From NCBI GenBank assembly GCA_938036835.1, contig CALHWB010000041.1, positions 1-64,000 of the forward strand: DNA of 64,000 nucleotides, written 5' to 3'. Numbering within the stretch: the stretch's first letter is position 1; every line of letters begins with the position of its first letter. The position numbers and the translations under genes were made by a program. Below the pieces are notes generated by a model. It did no database searches. It worked only from the letters and a program-made list of their open reading frames with translations, and was not told the DNA's origin. Shown here piece after piece: positions 55,118 through 63,646 of this stretch. The DNA comes from an uncultured Propionibacterium sp. (GTDB taxonomy: Bacteria; Actinomycetota; Actinomycetes; Propionibacteriales; Propionibacteriaceae).

Positions 55118-57228
55118 TCCGCAATCCATTCGCTGGCCGCCGGACCAGTCCCGAGCCTCGGGCGGCCGAACCCGGGCCGGCCGGCCAGTATGTGGTGGCT
55201 GCCACCGGCCCGGTGGCTGCGCCGGCCACCGCGCCGGTTCCCGCGGTGGCCTCCGGCGCGGCGGTGCGCGATCGGCTGGGCCCGGCCCAGCAGGCCGCCG
55301 GCTACGCCCTTGGCGCAGACCTAGACCCGAGAATGCCAACCGGTGACCCGCTGACCGCCTGGGAGCGGCGCTGCGCCGAGTATCGACTGGTCAACCCGGC
55401 GAACCGGCGCAAGCTGACCGTGATCGTGGTCGGCACCGGATTGGCCGGCTCGGGGGTGGCCGCTACCCTTGGGCAGCTCGGCTACCGGGTTGAGTGTTTC
55501 AGCTTCCACGATTCGCCGAGACGCGCGCACAGCGTGGCCGCCCAGGGTGGTATCAACGCCGCCCGGGCCCGCAAGGTGGACGGGGATTCCCTGCACCGCT
55601 TCGTGAAGGACACCGTCAAGGGCGGTGACTATCGGGGACGCGAGGCCGATGTGGTCAGGCTCGGCACCGAATCCGTCCGGGTCATCGACCATATGTTCGC
55701 CATCGGAGCCCCTTTCGCCCGGGAATATGGTGGGCAGTTGGCCACCCGGTCATTCGGTGGGGTGCAGGTCTCTCGCACCTACTACACCCGCGGCGAAACC
55801 GGCCAGCAGCTGGAGGTCGCGTCCTCGCAGGCCTTGCAGGCCCAGATCGACGCCGGCAATGTCACCATGCACTGTCGCACCGAAATGCTGGACCTGATAG
55901 TGGCCGATGGCCGGGCCCAGGGCATCGTCACCCGCGATCTGCTGACCGGCCAGATCAAGGCCTGGACGGCGCACGCGGTGGTGCTGTGCACCGGCGGCTA
56001 TGGTTCGGTCTTCCACTGGTCGACTCTGGCGATGGGCTCCAATGCCACCGCTACCTGGCGTGCTCACCGGCAGGGCGCCTACTTTGCCAGCCCATGCTAT
56101 GTGCAATTCCACCCGACCGCGTTGCCGGTCAGTTCGCATTGGCAGTCGAAGACCACCCTGATGAGTGAGTCGCTGCGCAACGACGGTCGCATCTGGGTGC
56201 CGAAGACCCCAGGCGATGCACGACCGGCGAACGACATTCCCGAGAACGAGCGCGACTACTACCTGGAACGCAAGTATCCGGCATTCGGCAACCTGACCCC
56301 TCGCGATGTGGCCTCGCGCAACGCCAAGGCCCAGATCGACGCCGGCCATGGGGTGGGGCCGCTGCACAACTCGGTTTACCTCGACTTCCGGGACGCGATC
56401 GCCCGGCTTGGCAAGCCCATCATCGCCGAACGCTACGGCAACCTGTTCGAGATGTATCTGGATGCCACCGGCGAGGATCCCTACGAGGTGCCGATGCGGA
56501 TCGCCCCGGGTGCGCATTTCGCCATGGGCGGGTTGTGGGTTGACTTCGACCAGATGAGCACCATCCCGGGGCTGTTCGTCGGTGGGGAGGCGTCCAATAA
56601 CTATCACGGTGCGAACCGGTTGGGGGCCAACTCGCTGCTGTCGGCCAGCGTGGATGGCTGGTTCGTGCTGCCGCTGTCGGTGCCCAACTACCTGGCCGGG
56701 CTGGTCGGCAAACCGGTGTTAGCGCCCACCGACCAGGCGGTCACGGCGGCCATCGCCCGGGTCGACGAACGCGTCTCCCGGCTGCTGGGTAACCATGGCA
56801 GTCACCGTCCCGAATGGTTCCACCGCAAGCTCGGCGACATCCTCTACGCCGGCTGCGGGGTGGGCCGCGACGAGGCCGGGCTCAGCCAGGCGCTGGCGCA
56901 GGTGCGCGAGTTGCAGGCCGAGTTCTGGCGCGATGTGCGGGTGGTCGGGGACCAGCACCGGCTTAACCAGGAGCTTGAGAAGGCCGGCCGGGTCGCTGAC
57001 TTCCTGGAATTGGCCGAGGTGATGATCCTGGATGCACTTGACCGTCGGGAATCCGCCGGGGCTCATTTCCGTGCCGAGTACGCCACCGAGACCGGGGAAG
57101 CCAAACGCAACGATGCCGACTGGTGCACGGTGTCGGCCTGGGAGACCCGGCCCGATGGGGTACACGTCCGTCACAGCGAGCCGTTGCGGTTCTCGCTGAT
57201 CGAGTTGCAGGTGAGGGATTACCGATGA
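55114..57228 (+). CDS. sdhA: succinate dehydrogenase/fumarate reductase flavoprotein
   Basis: Catalytic subunit with covalent FAD (704 aa), interconverting succinate and fumarate at the membrane. The Rossmann motif is IVVGTGLAGSGVAATLG, the FAD-linking His is in RRAHSVAAQGGINAA, and the substrate region HPTALPVSSHW, SESLRNDGRI and GANRLGANSLL are intact. The first 60 residues are a Pro/Ala-rich, low-complexity extension (FAGRRTSPEPRAAEP) not found in typical family members. The start at ATG 55114 overlaps sdhC. In propionic-acid bacteria this enzyme also works as fumarate reductase. Confidence 0.95.
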   Translation: MIRNPFAGRRTSPEPRAAEPGPAGQYVVAATGPVAAPATAPVPAVASGAAVRDRLGPAQQAAGYALGADLDPRMPTGDPLTAWERRCAEYRLVNPANRRKLTVIVVGTGLAGSGVAATLGQLGYRVECFSFHDSPRRAHSVAAQGGINAARARKVDGDSLHRFVKDTVKGGDYRGREADVVRLGTESVRVIDHMFAIGAPFAREYGGQLATRSFGGVQVSRTYYTRGETGQQLEVASSQALQAQIDAGNVTMHCRTEMLDLIVADGRAQGIVTRDLLTGQIKAWTAHAVVLCTGGYGSVFHWSTLAMGSNATATWRAHRQGAYFASPCYVQFHPTALPVSSHWQSKTTLMSESLRNDGRIWVPKTPGDARPANDIPENERDYYLERKYPAFGNLTPRDVASRNAKAQIDAGHGVGPLHNSVYLDFRDAIARLGKPIIAERYGNLFEMYLDATGEDPYEVPMRIAPGAHFAMGGLWVDFDQMSTIPGLFVGGEASNNYHGANRLGANSLLSASVDGWFVLPLSVPNYLAGLVGKPVLAPTDQAVTAAIARVDERVSRLLGNHGSHRPEWFHRKLGDILYAGCGVGRDEAGLSQALAQVRELQAEFWRDVRVVGDQHRLNQELEKAGRVADFLELAEVMILDALDRRESAGAHFRAEYATETGEAKRNDADWCTVSAWETRPDGVHVRHSEPLRFSLIELQVRDYR

Positions 57229-57980
57229 AGGTCACCTTGGAGATCTGGCGGCAGCCCGGCCCGAACGCGGCCGGCTATTTCGAACACCATACGGTCGGGG
57301 ACGCCCAGCCGGAGATGAGCCTGCTGGAACTGCTGGATCGGCTGAACGATCAGATCATCGAACAGGGCGGGGAACCGGTGGTCTTCGAATCCGATTGCCG
57401 GGAAGGGGTCTGCGGCTGCTGCGGGTTCGTGGTCAATGGCGAGCCGCACGGGCCGTTGCCCAACACCCCGGCCTGTCGGCAGCACCTGCGCGCGTTCCCC
57501 GGGGTCACCCACTTCAGGCTGGAACCCTTCCGGTCGGCAGCCTTCCCGGTCATCCGGGACCTGGCAATCGATCGCACGGCCTTGGACGAACTGGTGCGCG
57601 CCGGCGGTACCGTCGATGTGCATACCGGCACCGCTCCCGATGCCGATGGGGTAGCCCAGCCGCATGCCTGCGCCGAACTCGCGCTCGACTATGCGTCCTG
57701 TATCGGCTGTGGGGCATGCGTGGCAGCCTGCCCGAACGGGGCCGCGATGCTGTTTGCCGGGGCAAAACTGACCCATCTGGCCTTGATGCCGCAGGGCAGG
57801 CAGGAACGCAGCCGCCGGGCTCGCCGGATGATCGCGGCGCTGGATCAGGCCTTCGGCCCGTGTTCCCTCTACGGGGAATGCGAACTGGCTTGCCCGGCCG
57901 GGATCCCGCTGGTGGCCGTGGCCCAGGTGAACAAGGAACGCCTGCGGGCCGCTTGGCGTGGTCCTAGTAAGGACGACTGA
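57225..57980 (+). CDS. sdhB: succinate dehydrogenase/fumarate reductase iron-sulfur subunit
   Basis: Carries electrons between FAD and heme (251 aa). The 2Fe-2S motif is CREGVCGCCGF and a later CRQH; the 4Fe-4S motif is CIGCGACVAACP; the third cluster is CSLYGECELACP. All cluster Cys are present. It begins by overlapping the sdhA stop by 4 bp, so sdhCAB form one translationally coupled operon. No terminator is obvious after the stop before alr. Confidence 0.95.
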   Translation: MKVTLEIWRQPGPNAAGYFEHHTVGDAQPEMSLLELLDRLNDQIIEQGGEPVVFESDCREGVCGCCGFVVNGEPHGPLPNTPACRQHLRAFPGVTHFRLEPFRSAAFPVIRDLAIDRTALDELVRAGGTVDVHTGTAPDADGVAQPHACAELALDYASCIGCGACVAACPNGAAMLFAGAKLTHLALMPQGRQERSRRARRMIAALDQAFGPCSLYGECELACPAGIPLVAVAQVNKERLRAAWRGPSKDD

Positions 57981-58218
57981 GTCGGGCCCGGCCGGCGGGC
58001 GAGGATCGGTGCGAGCCCGGGCCGGTAAACCAGCCCGGCCGCTCGCCGTGCCCGTTCGGTGGGTTATGCGTTCCCCAGCGGGCCAGCGGCGGCCGGCCCG
58101 CTGGCAGATGACCGGTCGTGGGGCGCCTGGAACGGTTGGATCCGATCTTCGGGCCCGTTGGGTTGGTGGATCGGGTCTGGTAGCGATCCGGAAAGGTCCC
58201 GGGTGGTTGGATGAGTTC

Positions 58219-59385
58219 ATGCTGTATGCGACTCACGCCGAGATCGATCTGGACGCCATCGCGCACAATGTCCGGCAGGTCCGGGCCATTGCGCCAGCGG
58301 CAAAGGTGCTGGTTGCGGTCAAGGCGAACGCCTACGGCCATGGCGCTGTGGCGGTGGCCCGGCACCTGGAGCGCCATCGCCTGGCGGACTGGTTCGGGGT
58401 GGCCACCACGCCTGAGGGCATCGAACTGCGGACCGCTGGGATCACCACCCCCATCCTGCGGCTATCGCCTGCCTTTCCCGAGGAGTTGGCGGCTCTGATC
58501 GCCGCCGGCATCACCCCCGCCGTGGCCGATCGGCCCACGATCATGGCGGTCGCCGAGGCCGCCGCGGCGCAGGGACGCAGCGGGTATCCGGTGCAGCTGG
58601 CCATCGACACCGGTATGCGCCGGATCGGCTGTGAACCCGCCGATGCGGTGGCCACCGCGATGCTGATCGCCGAACAGCCCGCGTTGGACCTGCAGGGCCT
58701 GTTCACCCACTTGCCGGTCAGCGATGCGCCCGTAGGCCAGGAGTTCACCGCCAACCAACTGGCCGGGTTCGCTCAGACCGTGGCCGCGATCCAGGCCGCC
58801 CGCGCCGCACAGGGGCTGTCGCCGGTACCGCTGGTGCATGCCGCAAACTCCGGGGCGATACTGGGCCACGAGCTTGGCGGAACCACCCTGGTACGGCCGG
58901 GCATCATGGCCTATGGCTACTATCCCGACCCGGAGAGCACGCCTCGTCCGGTCGGACTTCGGCAGGCCGTGTGCTGGAAGTCGCGTATCAGCTTTGTCAA
59001 ACGGGTGGCGGCCGGCCAGAGCGTGGGCTATGGCCACACCTGGACCGCACCGGTGGACTCCTGGATCGGCACCGTGCCGGTCGGGTATGCCGATGGCTAC
59101 TCCCGGTCGAACTCCAACCGCGGCCGGATGCTGATCGGTGGCCGGTCGTGGCCGGTTGCCGGGCGGGTTTGCATGGATCAGACTATGCTCGATCTCGGGC
59201 CCGTCACCCCAGGTGAGCCGGCGCCAGTCGCGGTGGGGGACGAAGTGGTACTGCTGGGCGGCCAAGGCGATGAGTTCATCGGCACAGACGAGCTGGCCAC
59301 GCTGATGGGCACCATCAGCTACGAGGTGACCTGCCTGATCGCTCCCCGGGTCACCCGGATTCATCTGGGCGACCCGGGCGAATAG
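58219..59385 (+). CDS. alr: alanine racemase
   Basis: PLP-dependent fold III racemase interconverting L- and D-alanine (388 aa). The PLP Lys is in VAVKANAYGHGAVAVARHL near residue 35 and the catalytic Tyr in QSVGYGHTW; GYADGYSRSNS, VAGRVCMDQTMLD and GTISYEVTCLI are family hallmarks. Needed for peptidoglycan, and possibly to recycle D-alanine made by OrtAB a short distance downstream. The ATG at 58219 was chosen; the long upstream reading has no support. It converges on the Lrp-type regulator with a 3-bp gap between stops. Confidence 0.94.
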   Translation: MLYATHAEIDLDAIAHNVRQVRAIAPAAKVLVAVKANAYGHGAVAVARHLERHRLADWFGVATTPEGIELRTAGITTPILRLSPAFPEELAALIAAGITPAVADRPTIMAVAEAAAAQGRSGYPVQLAIDTGMRRIGCEPADAVATAMLIAEQPALDLQGLFTHLPVSDAPVGQEFTANQLAGFAQTVAAIQAARAAQGLSPVPLVHAANSGAILGHELGGTTLVRPGIMAYGYYPDPESTPRPVGLRQAVCWKSRISFVKRVAAGQSVGYGHTWTAPVDSWIGTVPVGYADGYSRSNSNRGRMLIGGRSWPVAGRVCMDQTMLDLGPVTPGEPAPVAVGDEVVLLGGQGDEFIGTDELATLMGTISYEVTCLIAPRVTRIHLGDPGE

Positions 59386-59388
59386 CGC

Positions 59389-60375
59389 TCACCGCCCGAA
59401 GGACGGCACGATCAACTCGCCGGTACACCGGCCCTGCGGGGTGAGCAGCCAGCCCATGGACTTGTGGCTGCGTAGATGGACGATCGATTCCGCCGGCGCC
59501 AGGCCCGGTATCGCGGCGGCGATAGCGGTCTCCACATCGGCGATAGCGCCGTGATAGGCGACTCGCAGGTTCAGCCGCAGATTGTTCTGGCCGGTCAGCC
59601 ACAGACAGGATCGTAGTGCCCGGTGCCCGCGCAGCAGCTCGGTGATGCGGGCCTTGTTGGATAGGGCCACCGTGGTCAGCCAGGTGCATTCCAGGCACCA
59701 GCCGGCCAGCTCGGGAGCCACATCGCAGCGCATCATGATCTGATGGTTGACCCGCAACCGCTGTAGCCTGCGGTGCACGCTGGTGGTCGGCATCTGTAAG
59801 GTTTCGGCCAGGGACGCCACACTGCGGCGGCCGTCCACGGCCAGTTCCCGCGCCAGGGCCAAGTCGATCTCGTGACCATTGCGGCTGGTTCGTTCGACAT
59901 TGAAATGGGGGATGGCCAGGTTCGCCTGGTCGCGGCTGACGGCATGGATCCGCCAGGCCTCGGTGCCCACGATGACATTGGTGATCAATGAGGTGCGGGT
60001 GCCGTAGACCCCTTCCAGACTGCCGATCCAGTCGATGATCAGCGTGGTCAGGGTGGGCATGTCGGGCGCGATGATGGTCAGCAGCAGGTCGCGTTTGCCG
60101 GTGGCCTCGTCCACGCTGACTATCAGGGGGTGGGCGCACAGCGCGGCGATCACCGGTGGCAGAAACTCGGTGCGGCAGTCCACCTCGACGATGGCGCTGA
60201 GCTGACGCTCCAGATTGGGGAAGGTAGTGATCCAGGCGAGTCCCTCGGTGACCAGACGGTTCCAACGGTGAGATGCCGTGGTCGGTGAGATGCCCAGGAT
60301 CTGGGCTGCCTGGGCCCACGACATCCGCGGGTCGATCTGCAGCAGGTTGACTAGTTGTAGATCCGTTTCGTCCAT
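59389..60375 (-). CDS. Lrp/AsnC-type regulator with two tandem units
   Basis: A 328-aa protein, twice the usual Lrp length. Residues 1-150 contain one AsnC-type HTH (MDETDLQLVNLLQIDPRMSW then AAQILGISPTTASHRWNRL) and an RAM-like ligand domain; from about residue 165 a second HTH (LALARELAVDGRRSVASLAETLQMPTTSVHRRL) and ligand domain follow. Such fused dimers occur in actinobacteria. It is divergent from ord with 450 bp between them, which makes it the likely regulator of ornithine degradation, sensing an amino acid. The effector is not known. Confidence 0.85.
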   Translation of the reverse strand: MDETDLQLVNLLQIDPRMSWAQAAQILGISPTTASHRWNRLVTEGLAWITTFPNLERQLSAIVEVDCRTEFLPPVIAALCAHPLIVSVDEATGKRDLLLTIIAPDMPTLTTLIIDWIGSLEGVYGTRTSLITNVIVGTEAWRIHAVSRDQANLAIPHFNVERTSRNGHEIDLALARELAVDGRRSVASLAETLQMPTTSVHRRLQRLRVNHQIMMRCDVAPELAGWCLECTWLTTVALSNKARITELLRGHRALRSCLWLTGQNNLRLNLRVAYHGAIADVETAIAAAIPGLAPAESIVHLRSHKSMGWLLTPQGRCTGELIVPSFGR

Positions 60376-60622
60376 GCCGCCCTCTCGCTTGCTATCGGCC
60401 GGGAAACCTCTTTGCTGAAGCGGCGATCGGTGGAAGATTCACCATCCGTGCGCATGTTTGCGAACGGATTCGAGCGCTGGTCTCGCATTGAGCCGCTGGT
60501 CGTGCAAATCTGGTTCCGGCATCGAGGACGATGTCGCATCCGTAGGAGTTCGACTAGGCGTGGTCAAGGCTCGCGGATGAGTCGTTGAGGAGCGTGGCAA
60601 TGACTAGAACTATAGCTGCTGC
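60376..60622. promoter_or_regulatory. divergent promoter region lrp / ord
   Basis: About 250 bp without a gene. A possible sigma-A-like promoter for ord has TTGAGG at 60585-60590 and AACTAT at 60608-60613, spaced by 17 bp; the assignment is weak. The Lrp start is at 60375 and its promoter must lie in the left part. GGTG-N7-CACC at about 60429-60443 could be a protein site. No other feature seen. Confidence 0.3.
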
Positions 60623-60795
60623 GGGTCGGGCCAGCGACCCCTAGCCACAGACGAACGGCGCTGCCATCGGACATTTGGGGGTGGTCCCCCATGGGCCGAT
60701 GGCCGGGTACGCCGAAAAGACCGGAGTCTGCCCGAGGGCAACGTCGACAGCAGTGACGTTGCCATTGCAAGGCGCCCAGGAATAGCCGGGTGCGC
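60623..60795 (+). ncRNA. structured leader before the ornithine operon
   Basis: Five consecutive hairpins lie in the roughly 200-nt leader of ord. P1 GGGTCG/CGACCC (60623-60640). P2 is a long stem: GCCATCGG (60663-60670) with CCGATGGC (60696-60703), enclosing CAT/ATG and GGGGG/CCCCC over a TGGT loop. P3 AGAC/GTCT with loop CGGA (60718-60729). P4 GGCAACGTC/GACGTTGCC (60737-60763). P5 GCGCCC/GGG(T)GCGC (60772-60795). The ord ribosome site GGGAGG begins 18 nt after P5. The series suggests a cis-regulatory RNA or attenuator; I do not recognise a known riboswitch class. Confidence 0.45.
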
Positions 60796-60825
60796 ACTTT
60801 TCAACGCGCAAAGGGAGGTAACGAG

Positions 60826-61872
60826 ATGAATCAGGGAAACGATCGGATCCGGGTAGTGCAGTGGGGCCTTGGCGCTATGGGCCAGGGTCTCGCAAGGCTC
60901 ATCCTGACCAAGGAAGGCCTGGAACTGGTGGGGGCGGTCGACATCCGTCCCGAACTGGACGGTAAGGACCTAGCCGAGGTACTCGGCGGGGATGCTACCG
61001 GCATCAAGATCACCACCGATCCAGCCACCGTGCTGGACTCGTCTAAGGTCGATGTGGTCGCCATCGCGACCACATCCTGGGTGAAACAGCAACTGCCCGA
61101 TCTCAAGGCGGTCCTGTCGGCTGGCATCAACGTGGTCAGCATCGCCGAGGAGATGTCGGCGCCCGAGGCCCAGAGCCCCGAGGTGGCCGATGAGCTCGAT
61201 GCCCTGGCCAAGGAGCATGGCGTGTCCATCGTCGGGGTCGGGGTCAACCCGGGCTTCGTCCTCGACCATCTGGTCGTCGTTCTGACCTCCGGCAACCAAA
61301 ATGTCGAGCGCATCGAGGCCAGCCGGATCAATGATCTCAGCCCCTACGGCGAAACCGTGCTGCGCACCCAGGGCGTTGGCACCACTCCCGAGCAGTTTGC
61401 GGCCGGGGTCGCCGACGGCTCCATCGTCGGCCATGTCGGGTTCCCGGAGTCGGTGCGGCTGATCAGCGATGCCCTCGGGCTGGGTGTGGACCGGGTCGAG
61501 CAGACCATCGATCCCATCATCAGCAAGGTGACTCGCCAGGCCCGTGATCGCGTGATCGAACCCGGTCTGGTGGCCGGTTGCAACCATGTCGCGGTTGGCT
61601 ACCGCGGGGACACCGAGGTCATCCGGCTGAACCATCCCCAGCAGGTCTGCCCGGAGGCCGAGAACCAGGCCACCGGTGACTACATCACCATCTTCGGCGT
61701 GCCCGAGATCCACATGTCCACCGGTCCGGAGATCGCCGGTGGCAAGGCCACCGCGGGTATCGCGGTGAACACGATTCCGCGGATCGTCCAGGCAACCCCG
61801 GGCCTGAAGCGGATCATCGACCTCCCATCGCCGTGCGCGCTGATGGGACCCTCTGCCTACGTGCGCCGCTGA
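60826..61872 (+). CDS. ord: 2,4-diaminopentanoate dehydrogenase
   Basis: NAD(P)-dependent oxidative deamination of 2,4-diaminopentanoate to 2-amino-4-oxopentanoate and ammonia, in the ornithine fermentation route (348 aa). The N-terminal Rossmann motif is VVQWGLGAMGQGLARL; the central block VVGVGVNPGFVLDHLVV and C-terminal TAGIAVNTIPRIVQATPGLK are the dihydrodipicolinate-reductase-like features of Ord. ATG 60826 has a perfect GGGAGG eight bases upstream. ortA begins 41 bp after its stop, the same order as in Clostridium sticklandii. Confidence 0.92.
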   Translation: MNQGNDRIRVVQWGLGAMGQGLARLILTKEGLELVGAVDIRPELDGKDLAEVLGGDATGIKITTDPATVLDSSKVDVVAIATTSWVKQQLPDLKAVLSAGINVVSIAEEMSAPEAQSPEVADELDALAKEHGVSIVGVGVNPGFVLDHLVVVLTSGNQNVERIEASRINDLSPYGETVLRTQGVGTTPEQFAAGVADGSIVGHVGFPESVRLISDALGLGVDRVEQTIDPIISKVTRQARDRVIEPGLVAGCNHVAVGYRGDTEVIRLNHPQQVCPEAENQATGDYITIFGVPEIHMSTGPEIAGGKATAGIAVNTIPRIVQATPGLKRIIDLPSPCALMGPSAYVRR

Positions 61873-61912
61873 CTGCGGACGCGTCCATCAACCACGAACA
61901 GGAGTCGATCAG

Positions 61913-62212
61913 ATGCACGGGACCGCTGATGACCTGGTGCCGCAGGGCGCCTGGGTTGAGATCGAACGTACCGTCTTGACCCCGGAGCAACGTGCGCAGG
62001 GGTTGCCGGCCGATACCGCCAGCACCCCATTGCTGGAGTGGATCGATGGGTTCCTCGCCGCTCCCGCCAAGGTGGGCGATGAGGCGACCATCAAGACGAT
62101 CATCGGCCGGGAGCACAGCGGGACGCTCAGGCGCGTCAACCCCGGGTATTCGCACAGTTTCGGTGACACCGTCGCCGAGATCCTGACCATCGGAACGGAG
62201 TATGAGTCGTGA
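61913..62212 (+). CDS. ortA: 2-amino-4-oxopentanoate thiolase, alpha subunit
   Basis: Small (99 aa) subunit of the thiolase that splits 2-amino-4-oxopentanoate with CoA into acetyl-CoA and D-alanine. The sequence WVEIERTVLTPEQRAQGLP and GREHSGTLRRVNPGYSHSFG is typical of OrtA. ATG 61913 follows CAGGAGTCGATCAG, with AGGAG as ribosome site. The stop overlaps the GTG start of ortB (GTGA). The subunit by itself has no known catalysis. Confidence 0.93.
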   Translation: MHGTADDLVPQGAWVEIERTVLTPEQRAQGLPADTASTPLLEWIDGFLAAPAKVGDEATIKTIIGREHSGTLRRVNPGYSHSFGDTVAEILTIGTEYES

Positions 62213-63621
62213 CCGACAACTCCTATGCGGCAGTGATGGCGCGCAAGAACGAAATCATGCGGTCGTCGCTGGGGTTGGACTATGACCAGTTCAACCTCAG
62301 CCCGATCGCCTTCGACTACGAGGCCATGATGAACGTTTCGGGCTACGGCCTGGACGAGGTGGCCACGATCCAGCGCGACACCAAGGTCGGGCAGACACCG
62401 CTGTACGAGCTCCGCAGGCTGACCGAGGCGGTCCGCCGGATTTCCGAACCCGGCAAGGGCGCCCGGATCCTGCTGAAGGACGAGGCTGCCAACGCCTCGG
62501 GCAGCTTCAAGGCCCGGCGAGCCTCGATCAGTGCCTACGAGGCCCAGTCCAAGGGCTTCGCCGGCATGGTCACCGCGACCAGCGGCAACTATGGTGCCGC
62601 GGTGGCCTCGCAGGCCGCTCAGCGGGGCCTGAAATGCATCGTGGTCCAGGAGGTCTACGACTCTCACCACGTCGGCCAGCCCGAGATCGTGGAGAAGTCG
62701 CGGGCCTGCGAGGCCTATGGTGCCGAGGTGTTGAAGCTCACCGTTGGCCCGGAACTCTTCTACGTACTGTTGCGCACCCTGGAGGAGACCGGTTTCTTCA
62801 ACGCCAGCCTGTACACACCATTCGGGATCCTCGGGGTGGAGACCCTGGGAGCCGAGATCGGCCGGGAGGTGCAGGCTCGGTACGGTAGGCAGCCCGACAT
62901 GGTGGTGGTCACCCATGCCGGTGGCGGCAACCTGACCGGGACGGCGCGTGGGCTGCGCAAGGTTGGCTGCGACCAGACCCAGGTGATAGCGGTCTCGGTC
63001 GATTTGACCGGGCTGCACATGGCCTCCGATTCCGATTTCAACAACAAGTCGTTCACCACGGGACACACCGGCTTTGGCGTGCCGTTCGCCACCTGGCCAG
63101 ACCGGGTGGATGTGCCCCGCAATGCTGCCCGGGCGTTGCGCTACATGAATGGCTACCACCTGGTCACCCAGGGTGAGGTCTTCTACCTCACCGAACTGCT
63201 CACCAAGCTGGAGGGCCTGGAGCGTGGTCCAGCCGGCAATACCAGCTTGACTGCGGCAGTCGCGCTGGCCAGGCAACTCGATCGGGACCAGGTCATCGTG
63301 GTCCAGGAGACCGAGTACACCGGGGCGGGCAAACATCACAACAGTCAGTTGGCTTTCGCCCGCAGCAGGGGTATCGAAGTCCGCCGGGGCGATCCGGCCG
63401 GCAACCTACCAGGCAAGGTGATCGCCATTCCCGAACGGCTCGATCAGGTGGCCGGTAGGCCTCTCGATCTCGTCCGGCTGCGCCACAGCTACATCAGGCA
63501 TGCCGCCTCGGTGTATCCGGCCGGTCAATGGACCGATGTGGACGTCGATTTCCTGGCCGCAGACGCCAATACCACCCAGCAAGAGGTGCGTGCGATCGCC
63601 GCCGGGCTCACCGCCAAGTGA
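62209..63621 (+). CDS. ortB: 2-amino-4-oxopentanoate thiolase, beta subunit
   Basis: PLP-dependent catalytic subunit (470 aa), fold type II like threonine synthase. The PLP Lys lies in NASGSFKARRAS, the phosphate-binding loop is ATSGNYGAAVAS, and THAGGGNLTGTARGL follows. The C-terminal region VVVQETEYTGAGKHHNSQL is family-specific. It acts with OrtA to give acetyl-CoA plus D-alanine. The start is GTG 62209, overlapping ortA. The oraS gene starts 25 bp after its stop. Confidence 0.93.
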   Translation: MTDNSYAAVMARKNEIMRSSLGLDYDQFNLSPIAFDYEAMMNVSGYGLDEVATIQRDTKVGQTPLYELRRLTEAVRRISEPGKGARILLKDEAANASGSFKARRASISAYEAQSKGFAGMVTATSGNYGAAVASQAAQRGLKCIVVQEVYDSHHVGQPEIVEKSRACEAYGAEVLKLTVGPELFYVLLRTLEETGFFNASLYTPFGILGVETLGAEIGREVQARYGRQPDMVVVTHAGGGNLTGTARGLRKVGCDQTQVIAVSVDLTGLHMASDSDFNNKSFTTGHTGFGVPFATWPDRVDVPRNAARALRYMNGYHLVTQGEVFYLTELLTKLEGLERGPAGNTSLTAAVALARQLDRDQVIVVQETEYTGAGKHHNSQLAFARSRGIEVRRGDPAGNLPGKVIAIPERLDQVAGRPLDLVRLRHSYIRHAASVYPAGQWTDVDVDFLAADANTTQQEVRAIAAGLTAK

Positions 63622-63646
63622 TCGCCGCGAGGAGGACAAAGCTGAG

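Noticed and set aside
54227..55339. 370-residue open frame antisense to sdhC/sdhA
   Set aside because: Low-complexity His/Gln/Arg-rich product covering known genes; a shadow.
58219..59385. Ornithine racemase (orr) instead of alanine racemase
   Set aside because: All hallmarks (VAVKANAYGHG, GYADGYSR, VAGRVCMDQTMLD) are of alanine racemase; ornithine racemase belongs to a different branch.
60623..60795. Cobalamin riboswitch before the B12-dependent ornithine pathway
   Set aside because: No B12 box or the conserved G/C-rich core of that class could be found; only a series of hairpins is supported.
60564..60797. 77-residue minus-strand open frame in the ord leader
   Set aside because: It lies across the hairpins, has Arg/Pro-biased composition and no family pattern.
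61909..63339. 476-residue open frame antisense to ortB
   Set aside because: Shadow of the codon bias in ortB; no motif and no ribosome site.
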